Part shown: positions 27,964 to 36,544 of the stretch, in pieces
How positions within the stretch are numbered: the first letter of the stretch is position 1
How the letters are laid out: every line of letters starts with the position of its first letter
Source of the DNA: Candidatus Dormiibacterota bacterium
GTDB lineage: Bacteria; Chloroflexota; Dormibacteria; CF-121
Length of the DNA stretch: 64,000 nt
Direction of reading: 5' to 3'
Assembly (NCBI GenBank): GCA_035544955.1
Contig: DASZZN010000014.1
Location: 62,001 to 126,000, forward strand
Notes under the pieces: generated by a model
The model's input: the letters and a program-made list of their open reading frames with translations, nothing else
The model's database searches: none
What the model was told of the DNA's origin: nothing
Made by a program: the position numbers and the translations under genes

Positions 27964-28707
27964 ATGAAGCTGAATCGTTGGGTCGTGCTGCCGGCGGCCG
28001 GCCTGGCTGCCGTGATCATCGGCGTCGCCGCCGTTGAAGCCGCGCCGTCCCCGTCTGCGTCGCCAAACGCCTCGAAGAACTACGCCCAGACCTTTGTCGA
28101 CAAGCTGGCCGCGATCCTGCACCTGACGCCAACTCAGACACAGGATGCGCTCAAGCAAGCCCAGCTGCAGACCGTCGACCAGATGCTGGCCGACGGCCAG
28201 ATCACCAAGCAGCAGGCGGATGCGATGAAGGCCCGCATCAATGCCGGTCAGGGGCTCGGAGCGGTTGGTGGCTTTGGCCGCCGCGGCGGCGGGTTCAAGG
28301 CTGATCGGACCCTGATGAACAGTCTCATGACCGCCGAGCTCAACGCGGCCGCGTCGGCGCTGCACATGAGCCCGACCGACCTCCAGAACGCGCTCCGCTC
28401 CGGGAAGTCGCTGAGCGCGCTGGAGGCACAACAGAAGGTCAGCGACAGCGCGGTCAAGGCGGCGATGAAGAACGCGGCCAAGGGCGTCCTCGACAATGCT
28501 GTCAAGGCCGGGACGCTCACGCAGCCGCAGGCCGATGCGATCCTCTCGAAAGTCGGTTCGGGACTACCGGGACTGAAGTCCCGGGCCCAGAAGCCAGAGC
28601 AGGAGGACGAGACCGCACCGGGCGGTTCGGCGCCGAGCACGCCAACACCGACACCGACGCCGAGCCAGTCGCAATCGCCCGCGGTTTACTACTCGGGAAC
28701 GATCTAG
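27964..28707 (+). CDS. Exported alpha-helical protein with PT-rich tail
   Basis: 247 aa. A signal peptide (about residues 5-26) is followed by helical repeats of the type LAAILHLTPTQTQDALKQAQ ... TKQQADAMKARI, repeated as ALHMSPTDLQNALRSGKSL ... LTQPQADAILSKV, and a C-terminal PTPTPTPTPSQSQSP tail. The helical repeats resemble a family of uncharacterised secreted proteins in high-GC Gram-positives and Chloroflexota. A strong AAGGAGAGG site supports the ATG at 27964. Extracellular or wall-associated; function unknown. Confidence 0.75.
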   Translation: MKLNRWVVLPAAGLAAVIIGVAAVEAAPSPSASPNASKNYAQTFVDKLAAILHLTPTQTQDALKQAQLQTVDQMLADGQITKQQADAMKARINAGQGLGAVGGFGRRGGGFKADRTLMNSLMTAELNAAASALHMSPTDLQNALRSGKSLSALEAQQKVSDSAVKAAMKNAAKGVLDNAVKAGTLTQPQADAILSKVGSGLPGLKSRAQKPEQEDETAPGGSAPSTPTPTPTPSQSQSPAVYYSGTI

Positions 28708-28709
28708 CG

Positions 28710-28771
28710 CAACGACTTCGCCACGAGGCGGGCACCAGCCGGCGACGGTCTGGTTGCCCGCTTCGTCGTTG
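28710..28771 (+). terminator. Long hairpin after the exported protein
   Basis: Outer stem CAACGAC (28710-28716) with GTCGTTG (28765-28771), inner stem GCGGGCA/TGCCCGC and CCAG/CTGG with one bulge. It starts 3 nt after the stop codon. There is no T-run, so it may be a Rho-type or processing structure. Confidence 0.5.
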
Positions 28772-28805
28772 TAGGGTTGCGCGCCTAAGCTGGATCTCGG
28801 GAGGA

Positions 28806-29240
28806 GTGGCTTATCGCGAGCCACTGACTGTGAACTGGCTCCAATTCTTCGTGGCCGCGCTGGAGTTGCCGCCGGATCCCAGGGAGCGTCACTTCTGGGG
28901 TCGGCTGGCGGTGCTGCAGCTGATCTATTCTCTCGCCGGCCTGGTGTTCGGGCTGGCCTGCATCGTGGGTGGCATCCTGCTCTTCTTCCACGGCGTGGCC
29001 GGCTCGAGCAGCTGGGTTGGCGAATTCATCGGCGTCCAGAGCAAGCTCTCGGATGCCGCGCCAGGCACGGTGCTGTTCGTGGTCGGCCTGGCGGTCGTGT
29101 GGCTGACGCGCTTCACCGTCCGCGTCAAGCAGCCGATCGACATCGAACTCCGAGCCCGGGTCGAGGCCGCTGAACAGCTCCAGCACGAGCGGCAGGAGCA
29201 CGAGCGGCGCGAGCATGAGCGGCGCCGGAAGGCCGGCTGA
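28806..29240 (+). CDS. Two-span membrane protein with charged coiled tail
   Basis: 144 aa with membrane segments at about residues 37-61 and 86-102 and a highly charged helical C-terminus (HERQEHERREHERRRK). The GTG at 28806 has GGGAGG too close upstream; a GTG at 28830 is an alternative. It converges with coaE, leaving 2 nt between stops. No family recognised. Confidence 0.6.
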   Translation: MAYREPLTVNWLQFFVAALELPPDPRERHFWGRLAVLQLIYSLAGLVFGLACIVGGILLFFHGVAGSSSWVGEFIGVQSKLSDAAPGTVLFVVGLAVVWLTRFTVRVKQPIDIELRARVEAAEQLQHERQEHERREHERRRKAG

Positions 29241-29242
29241 TC

Positions 29243-29839
29243 CTACGTCGGGCGGGCGTACCGCCGGTAGATCGCCTCGACCTGGCGCTGGGTGCTCTCT
29301 CGACTGCCGCTGTTATCGATCACAACATCGGCCTGGGCCCCCTTCTCATCGAGCGGCATCTGGGCGGCGATCCGCTGGCGAGCTTCATCCTCGGTGAGCC
29401 TGTCCCGCTCGAGAAGGCGGCGCAGCTGCGTCTCGGGATCGACCCATACGACGATCACTGCCTCGACGGTGCGGGTCCGGTCGTTCTCGTAGAGCAGCGG
29501 GATGTCGGCGATCAGGACACCCGGTCGTGAGGCGCGTGCCGAAATTTCAGCGGCCATTCGTTCCTGGATGCGGGGGTGCGTAATGGCGTTGAGCCTGCCG
29601 CGGGCGACCGGGTCCGCAAAGATGATCCGGGCGAGCTTGCCGCGGTCGAGACGCCCGTCCGGCAAGAGAATGTCCCGGCCGAAGGCCGTCGCGATTTCCT
29701 CGAGCGCGGGTTGTCCCGGTTCGACGACGTCCCGAGCCAGGTGATCGGCATCGATCACGTCGGCCCCGAGTCGGGCGAACATCGACGCCACCATCGACTT
29801 GCCGGAACCGATCCCCCCGGTAAGGCCCAGGACTTTCAT
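29243..29839 (-). CDS. coaE: Dephospho-CoA kinase
   Basis: Last step of CoA synthesis: ATP-dependent phosphorylation of dephospho-CoA. 198 aa with the P-loop GLTGGIGSGKS (about residues 5-15), the DADHLARDVVEPG segment (about residues 30-42), the ITHPRI motif and ADIPLLYEN. Its ATG is only 21 nt from the divergent Fe-S oxidoreductase start. CoA supply fits the many acyl-CoA enzymes nearby but is a universal function. Confidence 0.96.
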   Translation of the reverse strand: MKVLGLTGGIGSGKSMVASMFARLGADVIDADHLARDVVEPGQPALEEIATAFGRDILLPDGRLDRGKLARIIFADPVARGRLNAITHPRIQERMAAEISARASRPGVLIADIPLLYENDRTRTVEAVIVVWVDPETQLRRLLERDRLTEDEARQRIAAQMPLDEKGAQADVVIDNSGSRESTQRQVEAIYRRYARPT

Positions 29840-29860
29840 GAGACCGTACGATTACCAGAG

Positions 29861-31864
29861 ATGGCGCTGATCAAGTCGATCGCCGTGCTGGCCGTCTTGC
29901 TCGCCGCGATCGCCTATTTCTCCATCCGGGCGCGCCAACTCTATCGAATCTTGCGCCTGGGTCCCACCGAGAACCGCCTTGACCGTGTCCCCGAGCGCAT
30001 TCGCGGTGTGCTGAGCTACGTCGGCCTTCACACTCGAATGTTCCGTAACCTCTACTCGGGCACGCTTCACCTTTTCATTTTTTACGGGTTCGTCGTGCTC
30101 CTCACGGCCATTGTCCAGGCCTTCGGCGAGGGCGTCTTCCCGGGCTTCAGCCTGGCGGTGATCGGCGGGACGACCTGGATCGCCTTCCTGCAGGACGTGT
30201 TCGCCGTCCTGGTGCTGGTGGGCGTGTTGATGGCGCTGGTGAACCGCCTGATCATCCGGCCGCGCCAGTTCCACGAGAGCAACGAGATCGACGCCCTGAT
30301 CATCCTCGGGCTGATCGCCACCATCATGGTCGGGATGCTGGGCCAGAACTCGGCCCGCGTCGCGCAGGGCGGCGACCCGTCGGCTTCCTGGCGTCCGGTG
30401 TCCTCGCTGATCGCGCGCGCCTTCGAAAGCTTCGGCTGGCAGGGCAGCGCGGCGATTCCGGCGCACGAGGTCTTCTACTGGATGCACGTCCTCGCGGTGC
30501 TGGCCTTCCTGGTCTACATCCCGAGCTCGAAGCACCTGCACATCATCGTCGCCATCCCCAACGTGTTCTTCCGCAAGCTGCCGCCCAAGGCGGGCGCGGC
30601 GCTCGCACCGATCGATCTCGAGCACGCCGAGCACTACGGCGTCAGCGCGGTCACGCAGTGGTCGTGGAAGAACCTGCTGGATCTCTACTCCTGCACGGAG
30701 TGCGGCCGCTGCCAGGAGCAATGTCCGGCCTTCCTCACCGGCAAGCCGCTCAACCCCAAGATGATCATCGTCGATGCCCGGGAGAACCTTTTCAAGACCG
30801 TCCGGGACGCGCCGCCCGAGCAACGTCGCGCGCCCCAACAGACGCAGAAACTAATCGGCGAGGCGATCAAGGAGGACGAGATCTGGTCCTGCGTGGCGTG
30901 CGGTGCCTGCCAGCAGGAATGTCCGGTGTTGATCGAGCACGTGCCCAAGATCATCGACATGCGCCGGAGTCTCGTGCTGGAGGAGAGCAAATTTCCCAAG
31001 GAGGCGCAGGGCGCCCTGCGCAGCATCGAGACCCAGGGCAACCCGTACGGCCTGCCGCGCGCCCAGCGCTCCGACTGGGCGCAGGGCCTCGGCGTCAAGA
31101 CCATCGACGAAAAGCCGGACGCGGAGTTTCTGTACTTTGTTGGCTGCGCCGCGTCCTACGACGAGGCCAACCGGGCGGTGGCGCGAGCCTTCGTCGGCTT
31201 ATTGCAAAAGGCCGGCGTCGACTTTGCCATCCTTGGCCAGCGCGAGACCTGCAACGGCGACCCGGCGCGGCGCATCGGCAACGAGTACCTCTACCAGACC
31301 CAGGCGCAGCAGAACATCGAGGCGATGAACGCCGTCAAGGTGAGGAAAGTGATCGCTACCTGTCCGCACTGCTTCAACACCATCAAGAACGAGTTCCCCC
31401 AGTTCGGCGGCAGCTACGAAGTCGTCCATCACACCCAGTTGCTGGCCAGCCTGATCAAAGACGGCCGGCTCAAGCCCAGCAAGGCGATCGACGGGAAGTT
31501 CACTTACCACGACTCCTGCTACCTCGGGCGCTGGAATGACATCTACGACCCGCCCCGCGCGGTCGTCGAATCGATCCCGGGCGCCGAGCTCGTCGAGATC
31601 GAACGCCATCACAAGCGTGGCTTCTGCTGTGGCGCCGGCGGTGGCCGGATGTGGATGGAGGAGAAGATCGGCAAGCGCATCAACCACGAGCGCGTCGAGC
31701 AGACGCTGCGGACCCAAGCCCCGCGCGTGGCGACGGCCTGTCCGTTCTGCCTGACGATGTTCCGTGACGGGATTTCCGCGAAGAGCGCGCAGGCGCAGCT
31801 CCAGGTGCAGGATCTCGCCCAATATTTGGCCGACGCGATGGACGGGGTAATCCCGAAGGCCTGA
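29861..31864 (+). CDS. Membrane-bound Fe-S oxidoreductase (HdrD-like)
   Basis: 667 aa. The N-terminal third has about five membrane segments of the NarI/haem-b type with His-containing helices; then two 4Fe-4S binding motifs (CTECGRCQEQCP near residue 285 and CVACGACQQECP near residue 350); then two CCG domains (FVGCAASYDEAN, DSCYLGRWNDIYDPPR and FCCGAGGGRMWME). This architecture matches heterodisulfide-reductase-related proteins that pass electrons between quinone and an acyl-CoA/ETF or thiol partner. The window has several acyl-CoA dehydrogenases, so an ETF-linked role is possible. TACGAT precedes the ATG by 8 nt. Confidence 0.87.
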   Translation: MALIKSIAVLAVLLAAIAYFSIRARQLYRILRLGPTENRLDRVPERIRGVLSYVGLHTRMFRNLYSGTLHLFIFYGFVVLLTAIVQAFGEGVFPGFSLAVIGGTTWIAFLQDVFAVLVLVGVLMALVNRLIIRPRQFHESNEIDALIILGLIATIMVGMLGQNSARVAQGGDPSASWRPVSSLIARAFESFGWQGSAAIPAHEVFYWMHVLAVLAFLVYIPSSKHLHIIVAIPNVFFRKLPPKAGAALAPIDLEHAEHYGVSAVTQWSWKNLLDLYSCTECGRCQEQCPAFLTGKPLNPKMIIVDARENLFKTVRDAPPEQRRAPQQTQKLIGEAIKEDEIWSCVACGACQQECPVLIEHVPKIIDMRRSLVLEESKFPKEAQGALRSIETQGNPYGLPRAQRSDWAQGLGVKTIDEKPDAEFLYFVGCAASYDEANRAVARAFVGLLQKAGVDFAILGQRETCNGDPARRIGNEYLYQTQAQQNIEAMNAVKVRKVIATCPHCFNTIKNEFPQFGGSYEVVHHTQLLASLIKDGRLKPSKAIDGKFTYHDSCYLGRWNDIYDPPRAVVESIPGAELVEIERHHKRGFCCGAGGGRMWMEEKIGKRINHERVEQTLRTQAPRVATACPFCLTMFRDGISAKSAQAQLQVQDLAQYLADAMDGVIPKA

Positions 31865-31877
31865 GGGTCCAAGCGCT

Positions 31878-33350
31878 CTGCTGGCCAAGCAGCACCCCCG
31901 CCCTGCAGCTGCGCTTCTCTTTGGAGGTGCAGCGTTAGGCGTCATTGCCCTTCACCTTGCAACCAATGGCACGCTGGGCTTCCATACCGATGAGCTTTAC
32001 TACCTCGATTGCGGTCGCCATCCGGCGTTTGGCTACGTTGACTTCCCGCCCGTCGTCCCACTCCTCGCGCGGCTAGAGACCGGACTCCTCGGCGTCACTC
32101 CCTGGGCCCTCCGCCTGCTCCCGTCGCTGCTGGGCGGTTTTCTCGTTGCCCTCTCCGGCGCCTATGTCCGCCGGCTGGGCGGTTCGCTGCGGCTCCAGGG
32201 TCTGGCGCTGCTGACGGCGATTGCGGCGCCTTACCTGCTCGGTTCGAACTGGGTCTTCCAGACCGTGACCTTCGATCAGGTGACATGGATGGTCGCCCTC
32301 TACTGGTTTCTCTGCCTCGTTCTCGACCGGCGGCCTCGGTACTGGATCTATCTGGGCATCACGCTCGGGATCGGGCTCGAGGTGAAGTACACGGTCGTTG
32401 GTCTCATCCTCGGCATCGCCATCGCGATCCTTCTGACTCCCTCGTTGCGGATGCAGCTGCGATCGAAATACCCCTGGATCGCGGCCGCGAGCGCGCTCCT
32501 CATCTTGGCCCCAAATCTCGTCTGGCAGGTCGTCGAGGGCTTCCCCTCGCTCACCTACATCACCAACCATGGAGGGAGCGGCGGCGGCCCCGTCATTTAC
32601 CTCATCGAGATCGCCGTGTACTTCTTCTTTCTTCTTCCTTTATGGCTCGCTGGCATGATTTCGTTGTTCCGCAGTCGGCTGCTGCGTCCAATCGGAATTG
32701 CCTGTGCCGTTCCGCTGCTCCTTTTCCTCTTCGTCGGGAAGTCCTACTACGCGGCCGGGACGGTTCCGATCGCGGTGGCGCAAGGACTGATGGCGGTCTC
32801 CCACATCAGGCGGCCACGGCTTCGCTCCGGCCTCGAGATCGCTGTCGTCGTGGCGAGCCTGCTCGAATTCGCCACGTTCTTTCAGCTCGTAGTCCCGGTC
32901 ACGCCGCCAGATCGGCTTCACGCCGCCGGTCTCGATTCCAAGAACCCGGTCTTTGCCGACAGCGTGGGGTGGGCCGACATCGCGAACCAGGTGACCAAGA
33001 TCTATCGCGATCTCCCTGCATCCGAGCGCAGCAACACGGTCATCATCTCGGCCTACTACGGCGTTCCGGGAGCGCTCCAGATCTATGGCGATCCCAAGGT
33101 CCTTCCCCCCGTCGTCAGTCCACAGCTCAGTGACTTCTACTGGCTACCGAACAACCTCACGGCCATTGACGCGCTCATGGTGGATTACCAACCGTCCGAC
33201 GTGGGGTGGATGTGTACGTCACCAACGCTCATCGCACACCTCACCGTGCCGTACAACGTCAAGGGTCTGGAGCAAGGCGCACCGGTTACCTTCTGCCATC
33301 TCAAGGCTCCCGTCCCAAAGATCTGGCGACAGCTTCGCAACTTCTCTTGA
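31878..33350 (+). CDS. Family-39-type membrane glycosyltransferase (CTG start)
   Basis: About 490 aa, a multi-spanning enzyme using a polyprenyl-linked sugar donor. The catalytic-loop Asp-Glu pair is in GFHTDELYYLDCGRHP, followed by GYVDFPPVVPLLARL, features diagnostic of the N-terminus of this family. That part lies upstream of the first GTG (32265), and no ATG/GTG/TTG exists between an in-frame stop near 31848 and 32265. A CTG at 31878 with GAGGG (31863-31867) 10 nt upstream gives full family length. CTG at 31881 is equally possible. It begins 13 nt after the Fe-S gene. Confidence 0.82.
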   Translation: MLAKQHPRPAAALLFGGAALGVIALHLATNGTLGFHTDELYYLDCGRHPAFGYVDFPPVVPLLARLETGLLGVTPWALRLLPSLLGGFLVALSGAYVRRLGGSLRLQGLALLTAIAAPYLLGSNWVFQTVTFDQVTWMVALYWFLCLVLDRRPRYWIYLGITLGIGLEVKYTVVGLILGIAIAILLTPSLRMQLRSKYPWIAAASALLILAPNLVWQVVEGFPSLTYITNHGGSGGGPVIYLIEIAVYFFFLLPLWLAGMISLFRSRLLRPIGIACAVPLLLFLFVGKSYYAAGTVPIAVAQGLMAVSHIRRPRLRSGLEIAVVVASLLEFATFFQLVVPVTPPDRLHAAGLDSKNPVFADSVGWADIANQVTKIYRDLPASERSNTVIISAYYGVPGALQIYGDPKVLPPVVSPQLSDFYWLPNNLTAIDALMVDYQPSDVGWMCTSPTLIAHLTVPYNVKGLEQGAPVTFCHLKAPVPKIWRQLRNFS

Positions 33351-33354
33351 TCGA

Positions 33355-33383
33355 TTGACTTCGGTTGCTGAGTGCGGTACTGT
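33355..33383 (+). promoter_or_regulatory. Promoter of the ABC exporter leader
   Basis: TTGACT (33355-33360), 17-bp spacer, TACTGT (33378-33383). The start point would be near 33390, leaving a leader of about 180 nt that holds hairpins and an intrinsic terminator. Confidence 0.55.
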
Positions 33384-33392
33384 ACGGAGGCT

Positions 33393-33467
33393 ATGAGGCA
33401 CCGCTATCTCACAGGCACCCCCACGACCTTCAGGGGCGGAGCCTGCCCACGGGCCTCACAGTATTGA
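33393..33467 (+). CDS. Possible 24-aa leader peptide
   Basis: ATG at 33393, near the predicted transcription start, opens a 24-codon frame (MRHRYLTGTPTTFRGGACPR, then ASQY) ending at TGA 33465-33467. It spans both strands of the first hairpin and the strand that can pair with the terminator, so ribosome movement could control read-through. GGAGG lies too close to act as a normal ribosome site; leaderless initiation is more likely. Evidence is positional only. Confidence 0.35.
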   Translation: MRHRYLTGTPTTFRGGACPRASQY

Positions 33468-33534
33468 AAGCCAAGTAATTTAGATCCCGACTCGAGCGCT
33501 TTCGACCGTGCGGCCCAGAGGCCCACGGTTTTTT
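33394..33534 (+). promoter_or_regulatory. Attenuator/riboswitch-like leader
   Basis: P1 pairs TGAGGC (33394-33399) with GCCTCA (33453-33458) and encloses AGGC/GCCT (33413-33416, 33441-33444) and CCCC/GGGG. The P1 3' strand GGGCCTC (33451-33457) is also fully complementary to GAGGCCC (33518-33524) inside the terminator. Forming P1 frees the terminator; losing P1 allows an antiterminator. No known riboswitch class was recognised. Confidence 0.55.
33505..33534 (+). terminator. Intrinsic terminator within the leader
   Basis: ACCGTG-C-GGCC, loop CAGA, GGCC-CACGGT, followed by TTTTTT and a further T-rich stretch. It lies 35 nt before the ABC ATPase ATG, so it must be bypassed for expression. Confidence 0.75.
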
Positions 33535-33568
33535 GTTGTTTATCGCAATTCATCGAGGAGTTGAGATC

Positions 33569-34414
33569 ATGGCGATCCACAAAAGCGAATTGAATACGGC
33601 GGCGGTCGAGGTCGAGGGCATCTCGAAGCGCTTCGGCGAGGCCAGCCGTCCGCATCGGCTGATGCCATGGCGCAAGGCGAAAAAGCCGAAGCTGGCGCTC
33701 GACAATGTGTCCTTGCATGTTCCGGCCGGCCGGATCACAGGCATCCTGGGCGCCAACGGAAGCGGGAAGTCGACGCTGATCCGGATCCTGGCCACGCTGC
33801 TCACCCCCGATGAGGGGACTGCGTCAGTCTTCGGTTACGACGTGGTGTCGCAGCCGGACGCCGTGCGCCGCCACATCAACCGTGTCTCGGTCGAGGCCTC
33901 CTTCTTCAAGGAGATGAGCCCCTGGGAGAACATGCTCTACGCCGCGCGCCTCTACGGCAGCGGCGGCGAGGGCACGCGGGCCCGGGTGGAGGCGATGTTG
34001 GAGCGGCTCGGACTGCCGCTCGACACACTCGACAAGCCGATGAAGCAGCTCTCGCGTGGCCAGCAGCAGAAGGTCGCCATTGCGCGCAGCTTCCTGACAA
34101 CTCCGTCGCTGCTGCTGATGGACGAGCCGACCACCGGGCTGGATCCTCGGTCCAAGCGTGAGGTCCAGGAACTGGTGCGATCGATCCGGCGGGATCGCGC
34201 GGCCACCGTCCTGCTCTGTACTCACGACCTGCAGGAAGCGGAGGTGCTCTGCGACCGCGTCGTCGTCATCGACCAGGGCCGGGTGCTGGCGGACGGCACC
34301 CCCGCCGAGCTGATTCGCATGCATGCCGGCAAGGCCGACGGCAGCCTGGAGGATGCCTTCATGGCGCTGACCGGCAAGCGGCTCGAGGAAGACGAAGAGG
34401 AGAAGGAAGAATGA
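33569..34414 (+). CDS. ABC exporter ATP-binding protein
   Basis: 281 aa ATPase of an ABC-2-type exporter. Walker A GANGSGKST (about residues 64-72), ABC signature LSRGQQQKVAIARS (about residues 161-174), Walker B LLLMDEPTTGLD and the switch His in CTHDLQEAE. An acidic tail (EEDEEEKEE) ends the protein. The ATG at 33569 has a GAGGAG site. It overlaps the permease gene by 4 nt. Its leader carries a conditional terminator, suggesting induction by a signal such as a drug or metabolite. Confidence 0.93.
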   Translation: MAIHKSELNTAAVEVEGISKRFGEASRPHRLMPWRKAKKPKLALDNVSLHVPAGRITGILGANGSGKSTLIRILATLLTPDEGTASVFGYDVVSQPDAVRRHINRVSVEASFFKEMSPWENMLYAARLYGSGGEGTRARVEAMLERLGLPLDTLDKPMKQLSRGQQQKVAIARSFLTTPSLLLMDEPTTGLDPRSKREVQELVRSIRRDRAATVLLCTHDLQEAEVLCDRVVVIDQGRVLADGTPAELIRMHAGKADGSLEDAFMALTGKRLEEDEEEKEE

Positions 34415-35247
34415 CCGGAAATGCGCTTCGCTGGGAGCTCAACGCGTTCGTCGGCTTTATCGAGAGGCAGAAGAACCTCTACCGCCGCTACTGGGCGTGG
34501 GAGGCGGTTTGGCTGCTCTACAACCTGGTCAGTGTGCTCAGCATCGGCTACCTCGCGGCGGGGCTGTCGACGCTTGGTCTGGAGCAGGGGCAGGCGAACC
34601 TGCATCAGACGCAGCTCTACCTGCTGGTGGGGGCGCTGCTCTGGACCTACCTTTCGCTCGTGTTCTTCGAAATCTCCTTCGCCATTACCTGGGAACGGTG
34701 GGAGGGAACGATCGAGTACACGTTCATGGCACCGATCAAGCGGCTGACCCACCTGCTGGGTGTCTCCGCCGCCTCGCTGCTCTACGGGATGGCCCGGACG
34801 GCGGTGATCGGCGTCGCGCTGCTCTTTCTGTTCAAGATCGACCTGTCGCATGCCAACTGGCTGACGGCGCTAGCGATCTGCGCGGCCGCGACGCTGCCGC
34901 TGCTGGGCCTGGGGATCTTCACCTCGATCCTGCCGCTCCTGTCGCCGGAGAAGGGCGAGCAGATGGCGTTTGCGGTCCAGGGCGTACTGCTGCTCATCTC
35001 CGGCGTCTACTACCCGATCACGGTGCTACCGGTGCCCCTGCGTCTGGGGGGCCTCCTCTCGCCGCTGACCTACACGCTGGACGGGGTCCGCGAGTCGCTG
35101 CTCCACGGGCTCTCGCTGGCCGGGGCGCTGCCCGACATCGGCATCTTGGTGCTGATGGGCGTCATCCTGGTTCCCTCCTCCGTTTTCTTCTTCCGGCGAG
35201 CGGAGATCCGCGCCAAACGGCTGGGGCTGTTGAAGCGAAGCGGCTAA
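34411..35247 (+). CDS. ABC-2-type exporter permease
   Basis: 278 aa with six predicted membrane segments and the ABC-2 layout: an extended N-terminal amphipathic part (RRYWAWEAVWLLYNLVS), FEISFAITWERWEGTIEYTF before the coupling region, and the GVYYPITVLPVPLRLGGLLSPLTYTLDGVR segment near the end, typical of drug/lipid exporters. Partner of the preceding ATPase. Substrate unknown; homologous systems export antibiotics, lipids or polysaccharides. Confidence 0.9.
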   Translation: MTGNALRWELNAFVGFIERQKNLYRRYWAWEAVWLLYNLVSVLSIGYLAAGLSTLGLEQGQANLHQTQLYLLVGALLWTYLSLVFFEISFAITWERWEGTIEYTFMAPIKRLTHLLGVSAASLLYGMARTAVIGVALLFLFKIDLSHANWLTALAICAAATLPLLGLGIFTSILPLLSPEKGEQMAFAVQGVLLLISGVYYPITVLPVPLRLGGLLSPLTYTLDGVRESLLHGLSLAGALPDIGILVLMGVILVPSSVFFFRRAEIRAKRLGLLKRSG

Positions 35248-35274
35248 CCCTATTCCTGCGATCATTCGATTGCG

Positions 35275-36525
35275 GTGAAGGGGCTAGCCGTCTGGCTTGG
35301 AGCGCAACAACGGCGGAATCTCGCGATCACCCTCGCCCTTGCCCTCGCGCCGGCGCTCGTTATCGGGCTCATCGCCTTCCAGCTGCTGCGGCCACTGCCC
35401 GACATCGCGGCGACAACGTTCCTTCCCGCGACAAGCCGCCTCGGCGCGGTCCCGCCACCGCTGCCGTGGCCGACGACCGGTAGCGCCGCCGTGGCGGTGA
35501 CTGGGCTCGGCACGATTGGCACCCATGGTCCGCAAACTTCACTCCCGCTAGCAAGCACGGCCAAGGTCATGACCGCCCTGGTTGTCCTGGCAGATCGTCC
35601 GCTGAGACTCACAGAGCAAGGCCCAACGGTCCCGGTCAGCGCTGCCGACGTTGCGACCTATGTGGCTGAGAAGAATCAGGGACAGTCCGTTTTTCCCGTC
35701 GCCGCCGGGGAAAAGCTCAGCGAATACCAGGCCTTACAGGCCTTGCTTGTCCCGTCTGGCAACAACATCGCCGAGCTTCTCGCCGCTTGGGACGCCGGCT
35801 CGGTCGGAGCGTTTGTCGACAAGATGAACGCACGGGCGGCCACCCTCCAGCTGCTCCACACACATTACGTGGATGCGAGTGGCCTTTCTCCACAGTCCGT
35901 TGGCACACCAGAGGAACTGATCGCGCTCGCCGAAGCGGCGCTGCAAGACCCCGTGTTCGCCGAGATCGTGGCCCAGCCGGAGGCGACCCTGCCCGTCGCG
36001 GGTCGCGTTTTCAACGTCGATGCCGTGGTCGGACAGGACGGTATTGTCGGGGTCAAGACAGGCTCGAGCGGGGCGGCGGGCGCGTGCTTCGTCTTTGCCG
36101 CCGATGTCCGAGCGGATGGTCAGCCGGCGCGGCTATTCGGTGCCATCTTGGGACTGCCCACGCTCGATGACGCCTTTACATCGGCGACGAGCCTGGTGCA
36201 GGCTGTCGGCTCCGCTCTTCATTATCGGTCGGTTCTTTCGACAAATCAGGTGATCGCCGAATACGCGGCGCCCTGGGGCGACTCCGCCACTGTGTTCGCC
36301 GAACAGGACGTGAATTGGATCGCCTACGACGGCATGGTGCTCCGCCAGCGCACCGACATAATCAGGGTCAGAGCTCCATTGCCTTCGGGTTCTCGCGTTG
36401 GAACCTTGACGCTCGAGCTTGGCGAGCAGCGAACCCAACTTCCGCTCAAGACGACCGAACCCATCTTCCAGCCAGACTCCGTCTGGCGTCTCACCCGGGT
36501 CCGACTCGATCGACTGTTCCAGTAG
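35275..36525 (+). CDS. D-alanyl-D-alanine carboxypeptidase (S11-type)
   Basis: 416-aa penicillin-binding-protein-type enzyme that trims peptidoglycan stem peptides. After an N-terminal membrane anchor (about residues 17-40), it shows the active-site SxxK as STAKVMTALVVL (about residues 99-110), SGN in VPSGNNIAELL and KTG in GVKTGSSGAAG. GTG start. The TIGxHGPQTSLPLASTAK region fits family S11. It follows the ABC exporter by 27 nt and may be co-transcribed. Confidence 0.9.
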   Translation: MKGLAVWLGAQQRRNLAITLALALAPALVIGLIAFQLLRPLPDIAATTFLPATSRLGAVPPPLPWPTTGSAAVAVTGLGTIGTHGPQTSLPLASTAKVMTALVVLADRPLRLTEQGPTVPVSAADVATYVAEKNQGQSVFPVAAGEKLSEYQALQALLVPSGNNIAELLAAWDAGSVGAFVDKMNARAATLQLLHTHYVDASGLSPQSVGTPEELIALAEAALQDPVFAEIVAQPEATLPVAGRVFNVDAVVGQDGIVGVKTGSSGAAGACFVFAADVRADGQPARLFGAILGLPTLDDAFTSATSLVQAVGSALHYRSVLSTNQVIAEYAAPWGDSATVFAEQDVNWIAYDGMVLRQRTDIIRVRAPLPSGSRVGTLTLELGEQRTQLPLKTTEPIFQPDSVWRLTRVRLDRLFQ

Positions 36526-36544
36526 ACCTGCGATGCTTATCGGC

